Part shown: piece after piece, positions 1-6,510 of the stretch
Numbering within the stretch: position 1 is the stretch's first letter
Layout: the number at the start of each line of letters is the position of its first letter
Assembly (NCBI GenBank): GCA_002684755.1
Contig: NYVS01000107.1
Coordinates: 18,485 to 28,154 of the forward strand
Length of the DNA: 9,670 bases
Origin: Phycisphaerae bacterium
GTDB taxonomy: Bacteria; Planctomycetota; Phycisphaerae; Phycisphaerales; SM1A02
Direction: 5' to 3'
Program-made: the position numbers and the translations under genes
The notes under the pieces: model-generated
Databases searched by the model: none
The model's input: the letters and a program-made list of their open reading frames with translations, nothing else
What the model was told of the DNA's origin: nothing

Positions 1-189
1 CAGATCGCCGAAGTCGACCGGCTTCAGCAGAACGCTGAGCAGGTCAAGATCGATGCGGTGACGGGCGAGGCTTCCCTCGACCAGGTCATCGTCGCGACGG
101 AGACGGCGGACACCGCCTTCCGGATGCTTCTCGCCGTGAGGAACAAGCTCGTCGATGCGTACGACGAGGTGAAGAACGTGCGGGTGTGA
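1..189 (+). CDS. fliE: Flagellar hook-basal body complex protein FliE (C-terminal part)
   Basis: This is the 3' end of a gene that enters the window already open in frame 1, giving 62 residues before a TGA at 187-189. FliE is a small rod-junction protein that links the FliF MS ring to the proximal rod and is exported early by the flagellar type III system. The visible part fits the conserved FliE C-terminus: an amphipathic helix, then a stretch containing LLAVRNKLVDAYDEV and ending NVRV, which matches the family's usual 'VRNKLVEAYQEIM+M.V' ending. The following gene is fliF, and fliE-fliF is a common order. The N-terminal half lies outside the window. The family call rests on a short segment plus context and is strong. 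Confidence 0.92.
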   Translation, partial: QIAEVDRLQQNAEQVKIDAVTGEASLDQVIVATETADTAFRMLLAVRNKLVDAYDEVKNVRV

Positions 190-193
190 CACA

Positions 194-233
194 CCCTTCG
201 TCGGCCGGATTCCACTCCCGGCCGCCGAAAGGG
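194..233 (+). promoter_or_regulatory. Stem-loop just after the fliE stop codon
   Basis: Bases 194-208 can pair with 218-233 around a 9-base loop (209-217). The inner seven pairs are perfect and all G-C (202-208 with 218-224). Beyond one T/C mismatch (201/225) there are four more pairs (197-200 with 226-229), a bulged A at 230, and three further G-C pairs (194-196 with 231-233). This makes 14 pairs in all, starting 5 bases after the fliE stop. The bases that follow are purine-rich with no T run, so it is not a standard intrinsic terminator. It could be a processing or mRNA-stability element, or an attenuator separating fliE from fliF expression. The pairing is directly visible; the function is inferred. 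Confidence 0.55.
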
Positions 234-310
234 AAACCGGTCCAGGGCGCTTGTCAGGATGACGAACGCGGCCTGGAGGCCGGGACAACCCGTGAAACAC
301 GACGGATGGC

Positions 311-2038
311 ATGGAGGCCTCCCCCGTGGTGCAGCGATTTCGAGATTCAATCACCGAACTTTCTCGTCGACTCGGCGAGCTCGGGCCCTCGGCCCGCCTG
401 CTCATCGGCTCGCTCGCGATCATCCTGGCGATGGGGTTCTTCCTCGTCTCCCAGTATGCCGCGGGGCCTTCGATGTCTCCCATCAAGGTGCGGATCGAGG
501 ACAAGGCCACGGCGATCTCCAAGGTCCGCGAGCTCGGCTACGAGGTCGAGGACGGCGGAACCGACGTGATCCTGGTCGACGTCCGCGAAAAGCGGTCGAT
601 CACCGAGATGCTGGAGAACGACGGCCTCGCCCCGACCATCGACGATGCGGCGGCGGCGGCGGTGGGTTCCGGATCCTGGCAGGCCGAATCGGAGATGCAG
701 GAGACCTGGCGACGTGCCCGGGTCGCGGAGGCCGAGAAGAACATCCGGATGATCGAGGGCGTGGACAGCGTCAACATCCTCGTGTCGACCGGCAAGCGGA
801 AGGCCTTCGTGCTCGACGGGCCGGCGCCGAAAGCCAGCGTCAACGTCCGCATGAAGTCGCGGGAACTCGATCGATCCACCGCGGAGTCGATCGCCTTCAT
901 CGCGCTCGCGGTCGAGAACGATCTCGAACTCGACAACATCAGGGTGGTCGACGGCGGAAACGGCCGGACCTACACCTTCGGCGAGGATGGAAGCGGCACC
1001 GGCGGCGACTATCTCTCGAAGGTCCGGGACTTCGAGCGGGATGCGATCGCCCGGCTTTCGCGGGTCGTCCGCGTGGCGTTCCCGCGAGCGATGGTCAGCG
1101 TCAACGCCCAGATCCTCGTCGCGGACATCAGCGAACAGAAGACCCAGATCGGCAAGCCGGTGAAGGCGGAGCGGTCGAAGCGGACCAACGAGTCCCGGAC
1201 CCCCGCGGGCGCCGGCGTGAGTGGGTCACCCGGATTCCGATCGAACGCCGGCACCGCGCAGGCCCAGATGGGCGGCGTGGCGTCGATCAACGGCAATCCC
1301 GCGTCCGGCGTCGACGTCGCGACCCGCGAGACCGAGGAGATCGAGAACGTGGTCGGCGTCCCCGGCGTCCGAACCGACATCAGTCAGCGGGCGAATCATC
1401 CGGTGAAGGTCACCGCCGCGATCCTGCTCTCCGAGGCGGAGGTCAAGGCCGCGATCCGGGCGAACGCGGACGGCACCCTCGCGGACGGCGAGACCGCGGT
1501 CGAGGTCACCGCGGCGGAACTCGAGTTGGAGAAGACCCGGATCCGGACCGAGATCGTCGCCCTGCTCGAACCGCTGGTCGACAATTCGAGCCTGCGGGAG
1601 GGCGGCGTGGGCGAGGTGAAGGTCGCGATCATGCCCTTCGCCAGCGATTCCGGACTCCAGGCCGCCGACACGACGTCGGTGGTCGAGACGTTCGCGGGGA
1701 TCACCGAAGGCGACTCCGGCCGTGCCCTCAAGAACGCGGGACTCGTGGGACTGGCCCTCGCATCGCTCGCGATGATGTTCATGATGGTTCGCCGCTCGTC
1801 CGAGCCCGAGACGATGCCGACGGTCGATGAACTGGCCGGCGTGCCGCCGGTCCTCGAGGACGACGCCCAGGTCGTGGTCGGGGAGGCCGACGAGGTGACG
1901 CCCGCCCTGGTCGGCGTCGAACTCGACGACGAGGAACTGCGTCGAAAGCAGATGCTCGACCAGCTGAATGAACTGATCAAGAAGGAGCCGACCGAAGTCG
2001 CGACCCTTCTTCGGCGATGGATGAGAACGGAAGGCTGA
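311..2038 (+). CDS. fliF: Flagellar MS-ring protein FliF
   Basis: FliF assembles the MS ring in the cytoplasmic membrane, the base on which rod, rotor and export gate are built. The 575-residue product has the family's usual length and layout. A first membrane helix lies at about residues 29-48 and a second at about 476-493, bracketing a large periplasmic part. The YscJ/FliF ring-building domains run from about 56 to 215 (for example KVRELGYEVEDGG, then ENDGLAP and VDSVNILVSTGKR). A more divergent third ring domain and beta-collar insert lies at about 235-375, with a Gly/Ala/Ser-rich loop near 297-332. An acidic cytoplasmic linker (about 497-545) leads to the FliG-binding tail (about 546-573), which ends in VATLLRRWMR as in other FliF proteins. 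The ATG at 311 is the only usual start after an in-frame stop at 293. Its ribosome site is weak (GGA at 304-306). Confidence 0.97.
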   Translation: MEASPVVQRFRDSITELSRRLGELGPSARLLIGSLAIILAMGFFLVSQYAAGPSMSPIKVRIEDKATAISKVRELGYEVEDGGTDVILVDVREKRSITEMLENDGLAPTIDDAAAAAVGSGSWQAESEMQETWRRARVAEAEKNIRMIEGVDSVNILVSTGKRKAFVLDGPAPKASVNVRMKSRELDRSTAESIAFIALAVENDLELDNIRVVDGGNGRTYTFGEDGSGTGGDYLSKVRDFERDAIARLSRVVRVAFPRAMVSVNAQILVADISEQKTQIGKPVKAERSKRTNESRTPAGAGVSGSPGFRSNAGTAQAQMGGVASINGNPASGVDVATRETEEIENVVGVPGVRTDISQRANHPVKVTAAILLSEAEVKAAIRANADGTLADGETAVEVTAAELELEKTRIRTEIVALLEPLVDNSSLREGGVGEVKVAIMPFASDSGLQAADTTSVVETFAGITEGDSGRALKNAGLVGLALASLAMMFMMVRRSSEPETMPTVDELAGVPPVLEDDAQVVVGEADEVTPALVGVELDDEELRRKQMLDQLNELIKKEPTEVATLLRRWMRTEG

Positions 2039-2063
2039 TCACGATGCCGGAGAACGAACGCTC

Positions 2064-3104
2064 ATGACGATCCGACCGGGACAGAAGCTCCCCGACGTCG
2101 CCGACGAACTCGACGGCGTGGTGAAGAGCGCGGTGCTGCTCCTGCTGCTCGATCCCGACGCGGCGGGCGCGATCCTTCGCGAACTGCCCACCGAGTCGGT
2201 GGAGGAGGTCACCCGCGCGCTCGCCTCGCTGGGCGACGTCCCTTCGCAGCTTGGCGAGGGGATCGTCAACGAGTTCTACGGACTCGCGATGGCCCAGGGC
2301 TGGGCGCGGGAGGGCGGGCTCGACTACGCCACCCGGCTCCTGAAGGATTCACTCGAGGGCGGCGTCGCGGATCGCGTGATCCAGCAGATCCAGACCCAGG
2401 TGCAGCGGACGCCTTTCGCGTTCCTGCAGAAGGCCGAGACGGAGAATCTGCTCACCTTCATCCAGGACGAGCATCCCCAGACCATCGCGCTCATCGTCAG
2501 CCACCTCCCGCACCACAAGGCCTCCGAGATCCTCGGCGGGCTCCCGGAGGAACGGCAGATCGAGGTCGTCCGCCGCGTCGCGAACATGGAGCAGACCAAT
2601 CCCGAGGTGATCCGCGAGGTCGAGCGGGGGCTGGAGGCGCGGTTGAGCAACATGATCATGCACTCCACCGAACGCGTCGGCGGCGTCGACACCGTCGCGG
2701 AGATCCTCAACCTGTGCGATCGCAACACCGAGCGATCGATCATGGAAGGGGTGGAGACCGAGGATCCCGATCTGGTCGAGGAGATCCGCCGGCTCATGTT
2801 CGTCTTCGACGACATCAAGCTCGTCGACGACAAGGGCATCCAGCGGATGCTCAAGGAGATCGAGAACGACGAGCTCTGTCTCGCGTTGAAGATGGCGTCG
2901 CCGGAACTCACGGAGAAGATCCTCGGAAACATGTCCAGTCGGGCGTCCGAGATGATCAAGGACGACATGGAATTCATGGGGCCCGTCCGGGTGAGCGACG
3001 TCGAGACCGCGCAGCAGCGGATCGTCGACGTGGTCCGACGCCTCGAGGACGCCGGCGAGATCGTGATCGCGGGTCGTGGTGGTGGCGGCGACGTGGTCGT
3101 CTGA
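2064..3104 (+). CDS. fliG: Flagellar motor switch protein FliG
   Basis: FliG sits on the cytoplasmic face of the MS ring, binds FliF by its N-terminal domain and FliM by its middle domain, and meets the MotA-type stator through its C-terminal domain to generate torque. The 346-residue product has all three parts. The middle domain contains the EHPQ motif at residues 136-139. The C-terminal domain begins near the hinge motif MFVFDD (245-250). By alignment from memory with E. coli FliG, the torque residues are all kept: K276, R293, D300, D301 and R309, corresponding to E. coli K264, R281, D288, D289 and R297. This suggests a conventional motor interface. The ATG is preceded by GGAG at 2049-2052, with 11 bases between. 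The gene starts 25 bp after fliF, as expected for partners that assemble together. The C-terminus ends in a glycine-rich stretch. Confidence 0.98.
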   Translation: MTIRPGQKLPDVADELDGVVKSAVLLLLLDPDAAGAILRELPTESVEEVTRALASLGDVPSQLGEGIVNEFYGLAMAQGWAREGGLDYATRLLKDSLEGGVADRVIQQIQTQVQRTPFAFLQKAETENLLTFIQDEHPQTIALIVSHLPHHKASEILGGLPEERQIEVVRRVANMEQTNPEVIREVERGLEARLSNMIMHSTERVGGVDTVAEILNLCDRNTERSIMEGVETEDPDLVEEIRRLMFVFDDIKLVDDKGIQRMLKEIENDELCLALKMASPELTEKILGNMSSRASEMIKDDMEFMGPVRVSDVETAQQRIVDVVRRLEDAGEIVIAGRGGGGDVVV

Positions 3105-3108
3105 TCCT

Positions 3109-3112
3109 GGAG
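3109..3112 (+). promoter_or_regulatory. Ribosome binding site that fixes the TTG start of fliH
   Basis: GGAG lies 7 bases before the TTG at 3120. No ATG or GTG in this frame sits at a better distance, and the reading that begins at this TTG gives a plausible FliH N-terminus (PIVKNAQAREL). Confidence 0.65.
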
Positions 3113-3119
3113 ATTCCCG

Positions 3120-3920
3120 TTGCCGATCGTCAAGAACGCACAAGCTCGCGAACTGCTGGGATCGGCGGTCGTCCTCGACCTCGCGGACGTGCGCCGGGAG
3201 GCCGTGGACATCGTCGCGTCGGCTCGGCTCGAAGCGGACGCGATCATCGACGCGGCCCGCGAGGAAGCGGCTCGCCTCACCGGTGACGCGGCCGAGGCCG
3301 GCCGCACCGAAGGACTCGAGGCGGGGCTGGCGGAAGGCCGGAAGACCGGACTGGAAACGGGCCACGAACAGGGGCGGGCGGAGGCCATGGCGTCGATGGA
3401 GGAACGGTTGGAGGCGATCGCGACCGGCTGGAGCGCCTCCCTCGAGGCGTTCATCGCAGGCCGCGAGACGCTTCGCGAGGAGGCTCGTCGCGATCTGCTT
3501 CGACTCTCGATCGCGATCGCGGAACGGGTGCTGGGACGACTGCCCGCGCATGATCCGGGCCGGGTGGCCGAGCAGGCGGCGGCGGCGATCGACATGCTCG
3601 CGTCCGCGACCGGCATCCGCCTGCGGGTGCACCCCGAGGACCTCGAGATCGTGAAGTCCCATTTCGAGCAGGTCGTCGGGATCGCCGGCGCCGGTCAGGC
3701 CCACGATCTCGTCTTCGAGACCGACGACACGATCGTTCGTGGTGGCTGCGTGGCGGCGGCGGGGGACGGCGAGGTCGACGCGAGACTGGACGTCCAGATG
3801 TCGCGGATCGTCAAGGGCCTCTTTCCCGAACTGCTCGAATCGCCGTCGAGCACGCCGTCGAGCGGTGAGCCCGATGCGGACCGCGGTTCCTCCCCGACGA
3901 CCGGGGAGGGCGACGAATGA
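3120..3920 (+). CDS. fliH: Flagellar assembly protein FliH, ATPase regulator
   Basis: FliH dimers bind the export ATPase FliI, restrain its activity and dock it to the flagellar export gate and C-ring. The 266-residue product starts at a TTG codon with GGAG 7 bases upstream. An N-terminal helical region (about 20-55) leads into an unbroken run of GxxxG repeats: glycines at 61, 65, 69, 73, 77, 81 and 85. This is the hallmark helix-packing segment of FliH and YscL. The helical C-terminal domain that binds FliI follows at about 90-236 and includes LRLSIAIAERVLG and a section resembling the family's 'IRVHPEDLE' segment. The last 26 residues (about 241-266) form a Ser/Pro/Asp-rich tail, encoded partly by a 12-bp tandem repeat, which looks like a disordered extension. 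The gene overlaps fliI by 4 bp (ATGA), so the two are likely translationally coupled. Confidence 0.92.
   Translation: MPIVKNAQARELLGSAVVLDLADVRREAVDIVASARLEADAIIDAAREEAARLTGDAAEAGRTEGLEAGLAEGRKTGLETGHEQGRAEAMASMEERLEAIATGWSASLEAFIAGRETLREEARRDLLRLSIAIAERVLGRLPAHDPGRVAEQAAAAIDMLASATGIRLRVHPEDLEIVKSHFEQVVGIAGAGQAHDLVFETDDTIVRGGCVAAAGDGEVDARLDVQMSRIVKGLFPELLESPSSTPSSGEPDADRGSSPTTGEGDE
3841..3863 (+). repeat. Short 12-bp-period tandem repeat in the 3' end of fliH
   Basis: The 11-mer CGCCGTCGAGC occurs at 3841-3851 and again at 3853-3863. It encodes the repeated Pro-Ser-Ser of the FliH C-terminal tail. It looks like simple sequence expansion inside a low-complexity coding tail rather than a regulatory element. 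Confidence 0.6.
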
Positions 3921-5275
3921 CGTTCCTCGACGCGGCCGTCGACACGGTCCGGGGCTTCGAGTCCCGCGCGATCGTGGGCACCGTCGACGCGGTTCGCGGC
4001 CTCACGGTCCTGGTCCGGCGTTTTCGGGTGCCGATCGGTTCGGTGGTCCGGATCGGCGGCGACGACCCGCGCCGTGAAGGCGTGCTCGGCGAGGTCGTCG
4101 GTTTCGACGAGACCCGCGCGATCGTGATGCTGCTCGGTGGCGCGACCGGAACCTCCCCGGGCGACCGGGTGCATCTCGAGCGGGTGAGTGATTCGATGAT
4201 GGTGGGGGATGCGCTCCTCGGCCGGGTGGTCGACGGACTCGGCCGCCCGATCGACGGCGGACCGCCGCCGTCGGGATTGACGCCGCGACCGCTCTTTCCA
4301 CCGATCCTCAATCCGATGGCCAGAGGCATGATCTCCGAGCCGCTCGGCACCGGTCTGCGGGTGCTCGATGGTCTCCTCACCATCGGCAAGGGCCAGCGGA
4401 TCGGGATCTTCTCCGGCGCAGGCGTCGGCAAGAGCACGCTGCTCTCGGGGATCGCCCGCGGGACCAGCGCCGACGTGAACGTGATCGCCCTGGTCGGTGA
4501 ACGTGGGCGCGAAGTCAAGGAATTCATCGTCGACGCGCTCGGCGGGGAGGGCCTGGCCCGCTCGGTCGTGGTCGTCGCCACGGGTGACGAGAGTCCGCTC
4601 CTCCGGGTCCGGGCGATGGCCGCCGCGATCACCGCCGCGGAACACTTCCGCGATGGCGGACTCGACGTGATGCTGATGGTCGACTCGGTGACGCGCTTCG
4701 CACAGGCCCAGCGTCAGATCGGCCTCGCCGCGGGCGAACAACCCGCGACCAAGGGCTACACCCCGTCCGTGTTCTCGCTGCTCCCGCAGCTCCTCGAGCG
4801 TGCGGGTGGGATCGAGGGAGGCGGCTCGATCACCGGCATCTACACCGTGCTGGTCGAAGGCGACGACATGAACGAACCGGTGGCCGACGCCGCCCGGGGA
4901 ATCCTCGACGGTCACGTGGTGCTCAGCCGACGGCTCGCCTCCCGCGGCCACTTTCCCGCGATCGAACCCCTCGATTCGATCTCCCGGGTCGCGGACCAGG
5001 TGAGCGAACGGAACCACGAGGTCGCGCGGCGGCGGGTGATCGAACTGCTCGCGGCCTATCGCGAAAGCGAGGAGCTGATCAACATCGGCGCGTATGCGGC
5101 CGGCTCGAATCCGATGACCGACGTGGCGATCGCGCTTCGACCGCGGCTCGACGCCTTTCTCCGGCAGGACCGGGACGAACGATCCTCGTTCCCCGACACC
5201 TGCCGCGCGTTGTACGAACTCGCCGCCGAAAGCGAGCGGCTCCGACAGGCGGCGACCGCCGCCGGCGCATCCTGA
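3917..5275 (+). CDS. fliI: Flagellum-specific export ATPase FliI
   Basis: FliI is the hexameric ATPase of the flagellar type III export system, related to the F1 beta subunit. It works in the cytoplasm with FliH and FliJ below the export gate. The 452-residue product is of normal length and has the motifs in order: an N-terminal beta-barrel (about 17-90), the phosphate-binding loop SGAGVGKST (166-174, catalytic Lys 172), GERGREV with the likely catalytic Glu at 195, the Walker B stretch LMVDSVTRFAQAQR with Asp 256, and the conserved GYTPSVFSLLPQLLERAG (280-297). The C-terminal helical domain follows. No key residue is missing. The start ATG overlaps the fliH stop (ATGA, 3917-3920) and has GGGGAGGG 6 bases upstream. 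Similarity to other rotary and type III ATPases is possible, but neighbours fliH and fliJ settle the flagellar identity. Confidence 0.98.
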   Translation: MTFLDAAVDTVRGFESRAIVGTVDAVRGLTVLVRRFRVPIGSVVRIGGDDPRREGVLGEVVGFDETRAIVMLLGGATGTSPGDRVHLERVSDSMMVGDALLGRVVDGLGRPIDGGPPPSGLTPRPLFPPILNPMARGMISEPLGTGLRVLDGLLTIGKGQRIGIFSGAGVGKSTLLSGIARGTSADVNVIALVGERGREVKEFIVDALGGEGLARSVVVVATGDESPLLRVRAMAAAITAAEHFRDGGLDVMLMVDSVTRFAQAQRQIGLAAGEQPATKGYTPSVFSLLPQLLERAGGIEGGGSITGIYTVLVEGDDMNEPVADAARGILDGHVVLSRRLASRGHFPAIEPLDSISRVADQVSERNHEVARRRVIELLAAYRESEELINIGAYAAGSNPMTDVAIALRPRLDAFLRQDRDERSSFPDTCRALYELAAESERLRQAATAAGAS

Positions 5276-5293
5276 CCCGAGGTTCCTCCCTTC

Positions 5294-5749
5294 ATGCCCA
5301 GGTTTCGATTCCAACTGCAGGCGGTGCTCGACGCCCGGCTTCGCGCCGAGCGCGAGGAACATCGCCGCGTGGCGGAAATGGAGACCGCGCGACGTCGACT
5401 GGAGGACGGACTCCGGCGGCGCCAGTCGCAGATCGGTGAAGCCAGATCCCAGCTTCGAGGTCGGCTCGAAGGCCGAATCGACGCGTCGAGTCTCCGTGGC
5501 CAGGCCAACGCGTCGCTCGCCGAGATGCGGGACGCCCAGCGGGTGGTGCTGGAGCTGGCGGGGATCCACCGCCGGCTCGAGACGCTTCGCGAGGGCCTTC
5601 GAGCGGCCTCCCGGGCGCGACGCGCCGTGGAGATTCTCAAGGAGCGTCGATTCGAGGCGTGGCGACGGGAACAGGATCGACGCGAACAGGCCGAACTCGA
5701 TGAAATGGCGGTGATCCGCGGGTCCCGACGAACGGTGGAGTCCCTCTGA
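5294..5749 (+). CDS. fliJ: Flagellar export protein FliJ
   Basis: FliJ is a small coiled-coil protein that inserts into the FliI hexamer like the gamma subunit of F1, couples ATPase to the export gate, and cycles chaperones. The 151-residue product is almost wholly helical and rich in Arg, Glu, Ala and Leu. It begins RFRFQLQAVLDARL, the typical FliJ opening ('F.L..VL..R'). Two long helices with heptad-like spacing run from about 8 to 60 and 70 to 140, fitting the antiparallel coiled coil known for the family. Sequence conservation in this family is low, so the call depends on the N-terminal motif, size and place directly after fliI. The ATG has GAGG 11 bases upstream. The stop TGA shares its last base with the next start (TGATG). 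Confidence 0.9.
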   Translation: MPRFRFQLQAVLDARLRAEREEHRRVAEMETARRRLEDGLRRRQSQIGEARSQLRGRLEGRIDASSLRGQANASLAEMRDAQRVVLELAGIHRRLETLREGLRAASRARRAVEILKERRFEAWRREQDRREQAELDEMAVIRGSRRTVESL

Positions 5750-6510
5750 TGCGAACGCTCTGGAACATGATCGCCTTCCTCGCCGTGGTGAACCTGCTCG
5801 CGATCGGACTCGCGATCGGCTGGCTCGGCTGGACCGAACGGCTCGATCAGGATCGACTCGACGAGGTGCGTGAACTCTTCCGGATCCCGACCGCGGAAGC
5901 CGCGCGACTGGTCAGCGAACGAGCCGCGCTCGACGCGCAGGCCGCGGAAGAGGCCATCGAACTCGAACGTTGGGGCCAGATGCCCTTCTCGACGGAGGGG
6001 GCGATCGACGCCCAGGAGCAGTACCGCGAACTGGAGCGTCTCGGGCAGGCTCGTCTGCAACGCCAGGCCGAGACTCTCAAGCGGGAGATCGATCAGCAGG
6101 CGCTGCAGTTCGACCGGCTGCGGGCCGCACGGTCCTCGGCGCTCGATGCGCGGGAAGCGAGGATCGCCACGATGGAGGCACGATCCCGCGATGCCGAATT
6201 CGTCCGACTGGTCGGGGACGTCACGGCCATCGAGATCGATGCGGCGATCGCGGTCGTCGAGGATTTTCTCTCGCGGGATGAAACGCTTCTGGTGGTCGAC
6301 CTCCTCGCGGCGGTCGAGGAGGAGCGTCGGCAGGAGATCCTCGAAGGCTTCATCGAGCGGGGCAAGACCGCGATGGCAGGGGAATTGCTTCTGCAACTCC
6401 GAGATCGAACCGCGATCGATGCGGTGGATCCGGAGAACCCCGATGCAGGCGATGCCGATTCAACCCGCGATTCAGCCTCCAACGCCCCCGGAGGCGGATT
6501 CCAGGCCTGA
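5749..6510 (+). CDS. YlxF/MotE-like flagellar membrane protein (FliJ-FliK spacer gene)
   Basis: The 253-residue product has an N-terminal membrane helix (about 7-28). A long charged helical region, likely coiled coil, follows (about 50-145). Next is a Glu/Ala/Leu-rich helical block (about 150-220, for example EDFLSRDETLLVVDLLAAV) resembling the MgtE N-terminal-like domain of the MotE/YlxF family. It ends in an acidic disordered tail. A gene of this kind lies between fliJ and fliK in Bacillus (ylxF) and in several other phyla; Rhizobium MotE is a periplasmic chaperone for MotC. The exact role here is unknown. I infer an accessory function at the motor or export apparatus, with the bulk of the protein probably outside the membrane. 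The start ATG overlaps the fliJ stop by one base and has GGAG (5737-5740) 8 bases upstream. Its last 68 bases overlap fliK. The family link is by position and architecture; residue similarity is weak. Confidence 0.62.
   Translation: MRTLWNMIAFLAVVNLLAIGLAIGWLGWTERLDQDRLDEVRELFRIPTAEAARLVSERAALDAQAAEEAIELERWGQMPFSTEGAIDAQEQYRELERLGQARLQRQAETLKREIDQQALQFDRLRAARSSALDAREARIATMEARSRDAEFVRLVGDVTAIEIDAAIAVVEDFLSRDETLLVVDLLAAVEEERRQEILEGFIERGKTAMAGELLLQLRDRTAIDAVDPENPDAGDADSTRDSASNAPGGGFQA
6432..6435 (+). promoter_or_regulatory. Ribosome binding site that decides the fliK start
   Basis: GGAG sits 7 bases before the ATG at 6443, inside the 3' end of the preceding gene. This supports 6443 over the much earlier in-frame ATG at 5870 and over the ATG at 6452, which has no well-spaced site. 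Confidence 0.6.

Noticed and set aside
190..310. Search for a sigma-54 or sigma-28 type flagellar promoter before fliF
   Set aside because: I found no TGGCAC-N5-TTGC-like or TAAA-N15-GCCGATAA-like arrangement in the gap.
259..1830. A 523-codon + strand frame overlapping fliF
   Set aside because: Arg/Gly-rich off-frame reading of fliF with no domain; the fliF frame has clear family motifs and two membrane helices.
2324..3616. Two long minus-strand frames opposite fliG and fliH
   Set aside because: One is Ser/Arg-rich and the other Asp/His/Leu-rich, both typical shadows of FliG and FliH coding.
3695..5569. A 624-codon open frame on the minus strand opposite fliI and fliJ
   Set aside because: It lies wholly opposite well-identified genes, has a His/Arg/Asp-rich composition typical of antisense frames in high G+C DNA, and shows no recognisable domain.
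5870..6442. N-terminal extension of the fliK frame by 191 codons
   Set aside because: Ser/Arg-rich, unlike the Pro/Thr/Gly/Asp-rich rest of FliK, and lies over the ylxF/motE-like gene in another frame; a better ribosome site supports the start at 6443.
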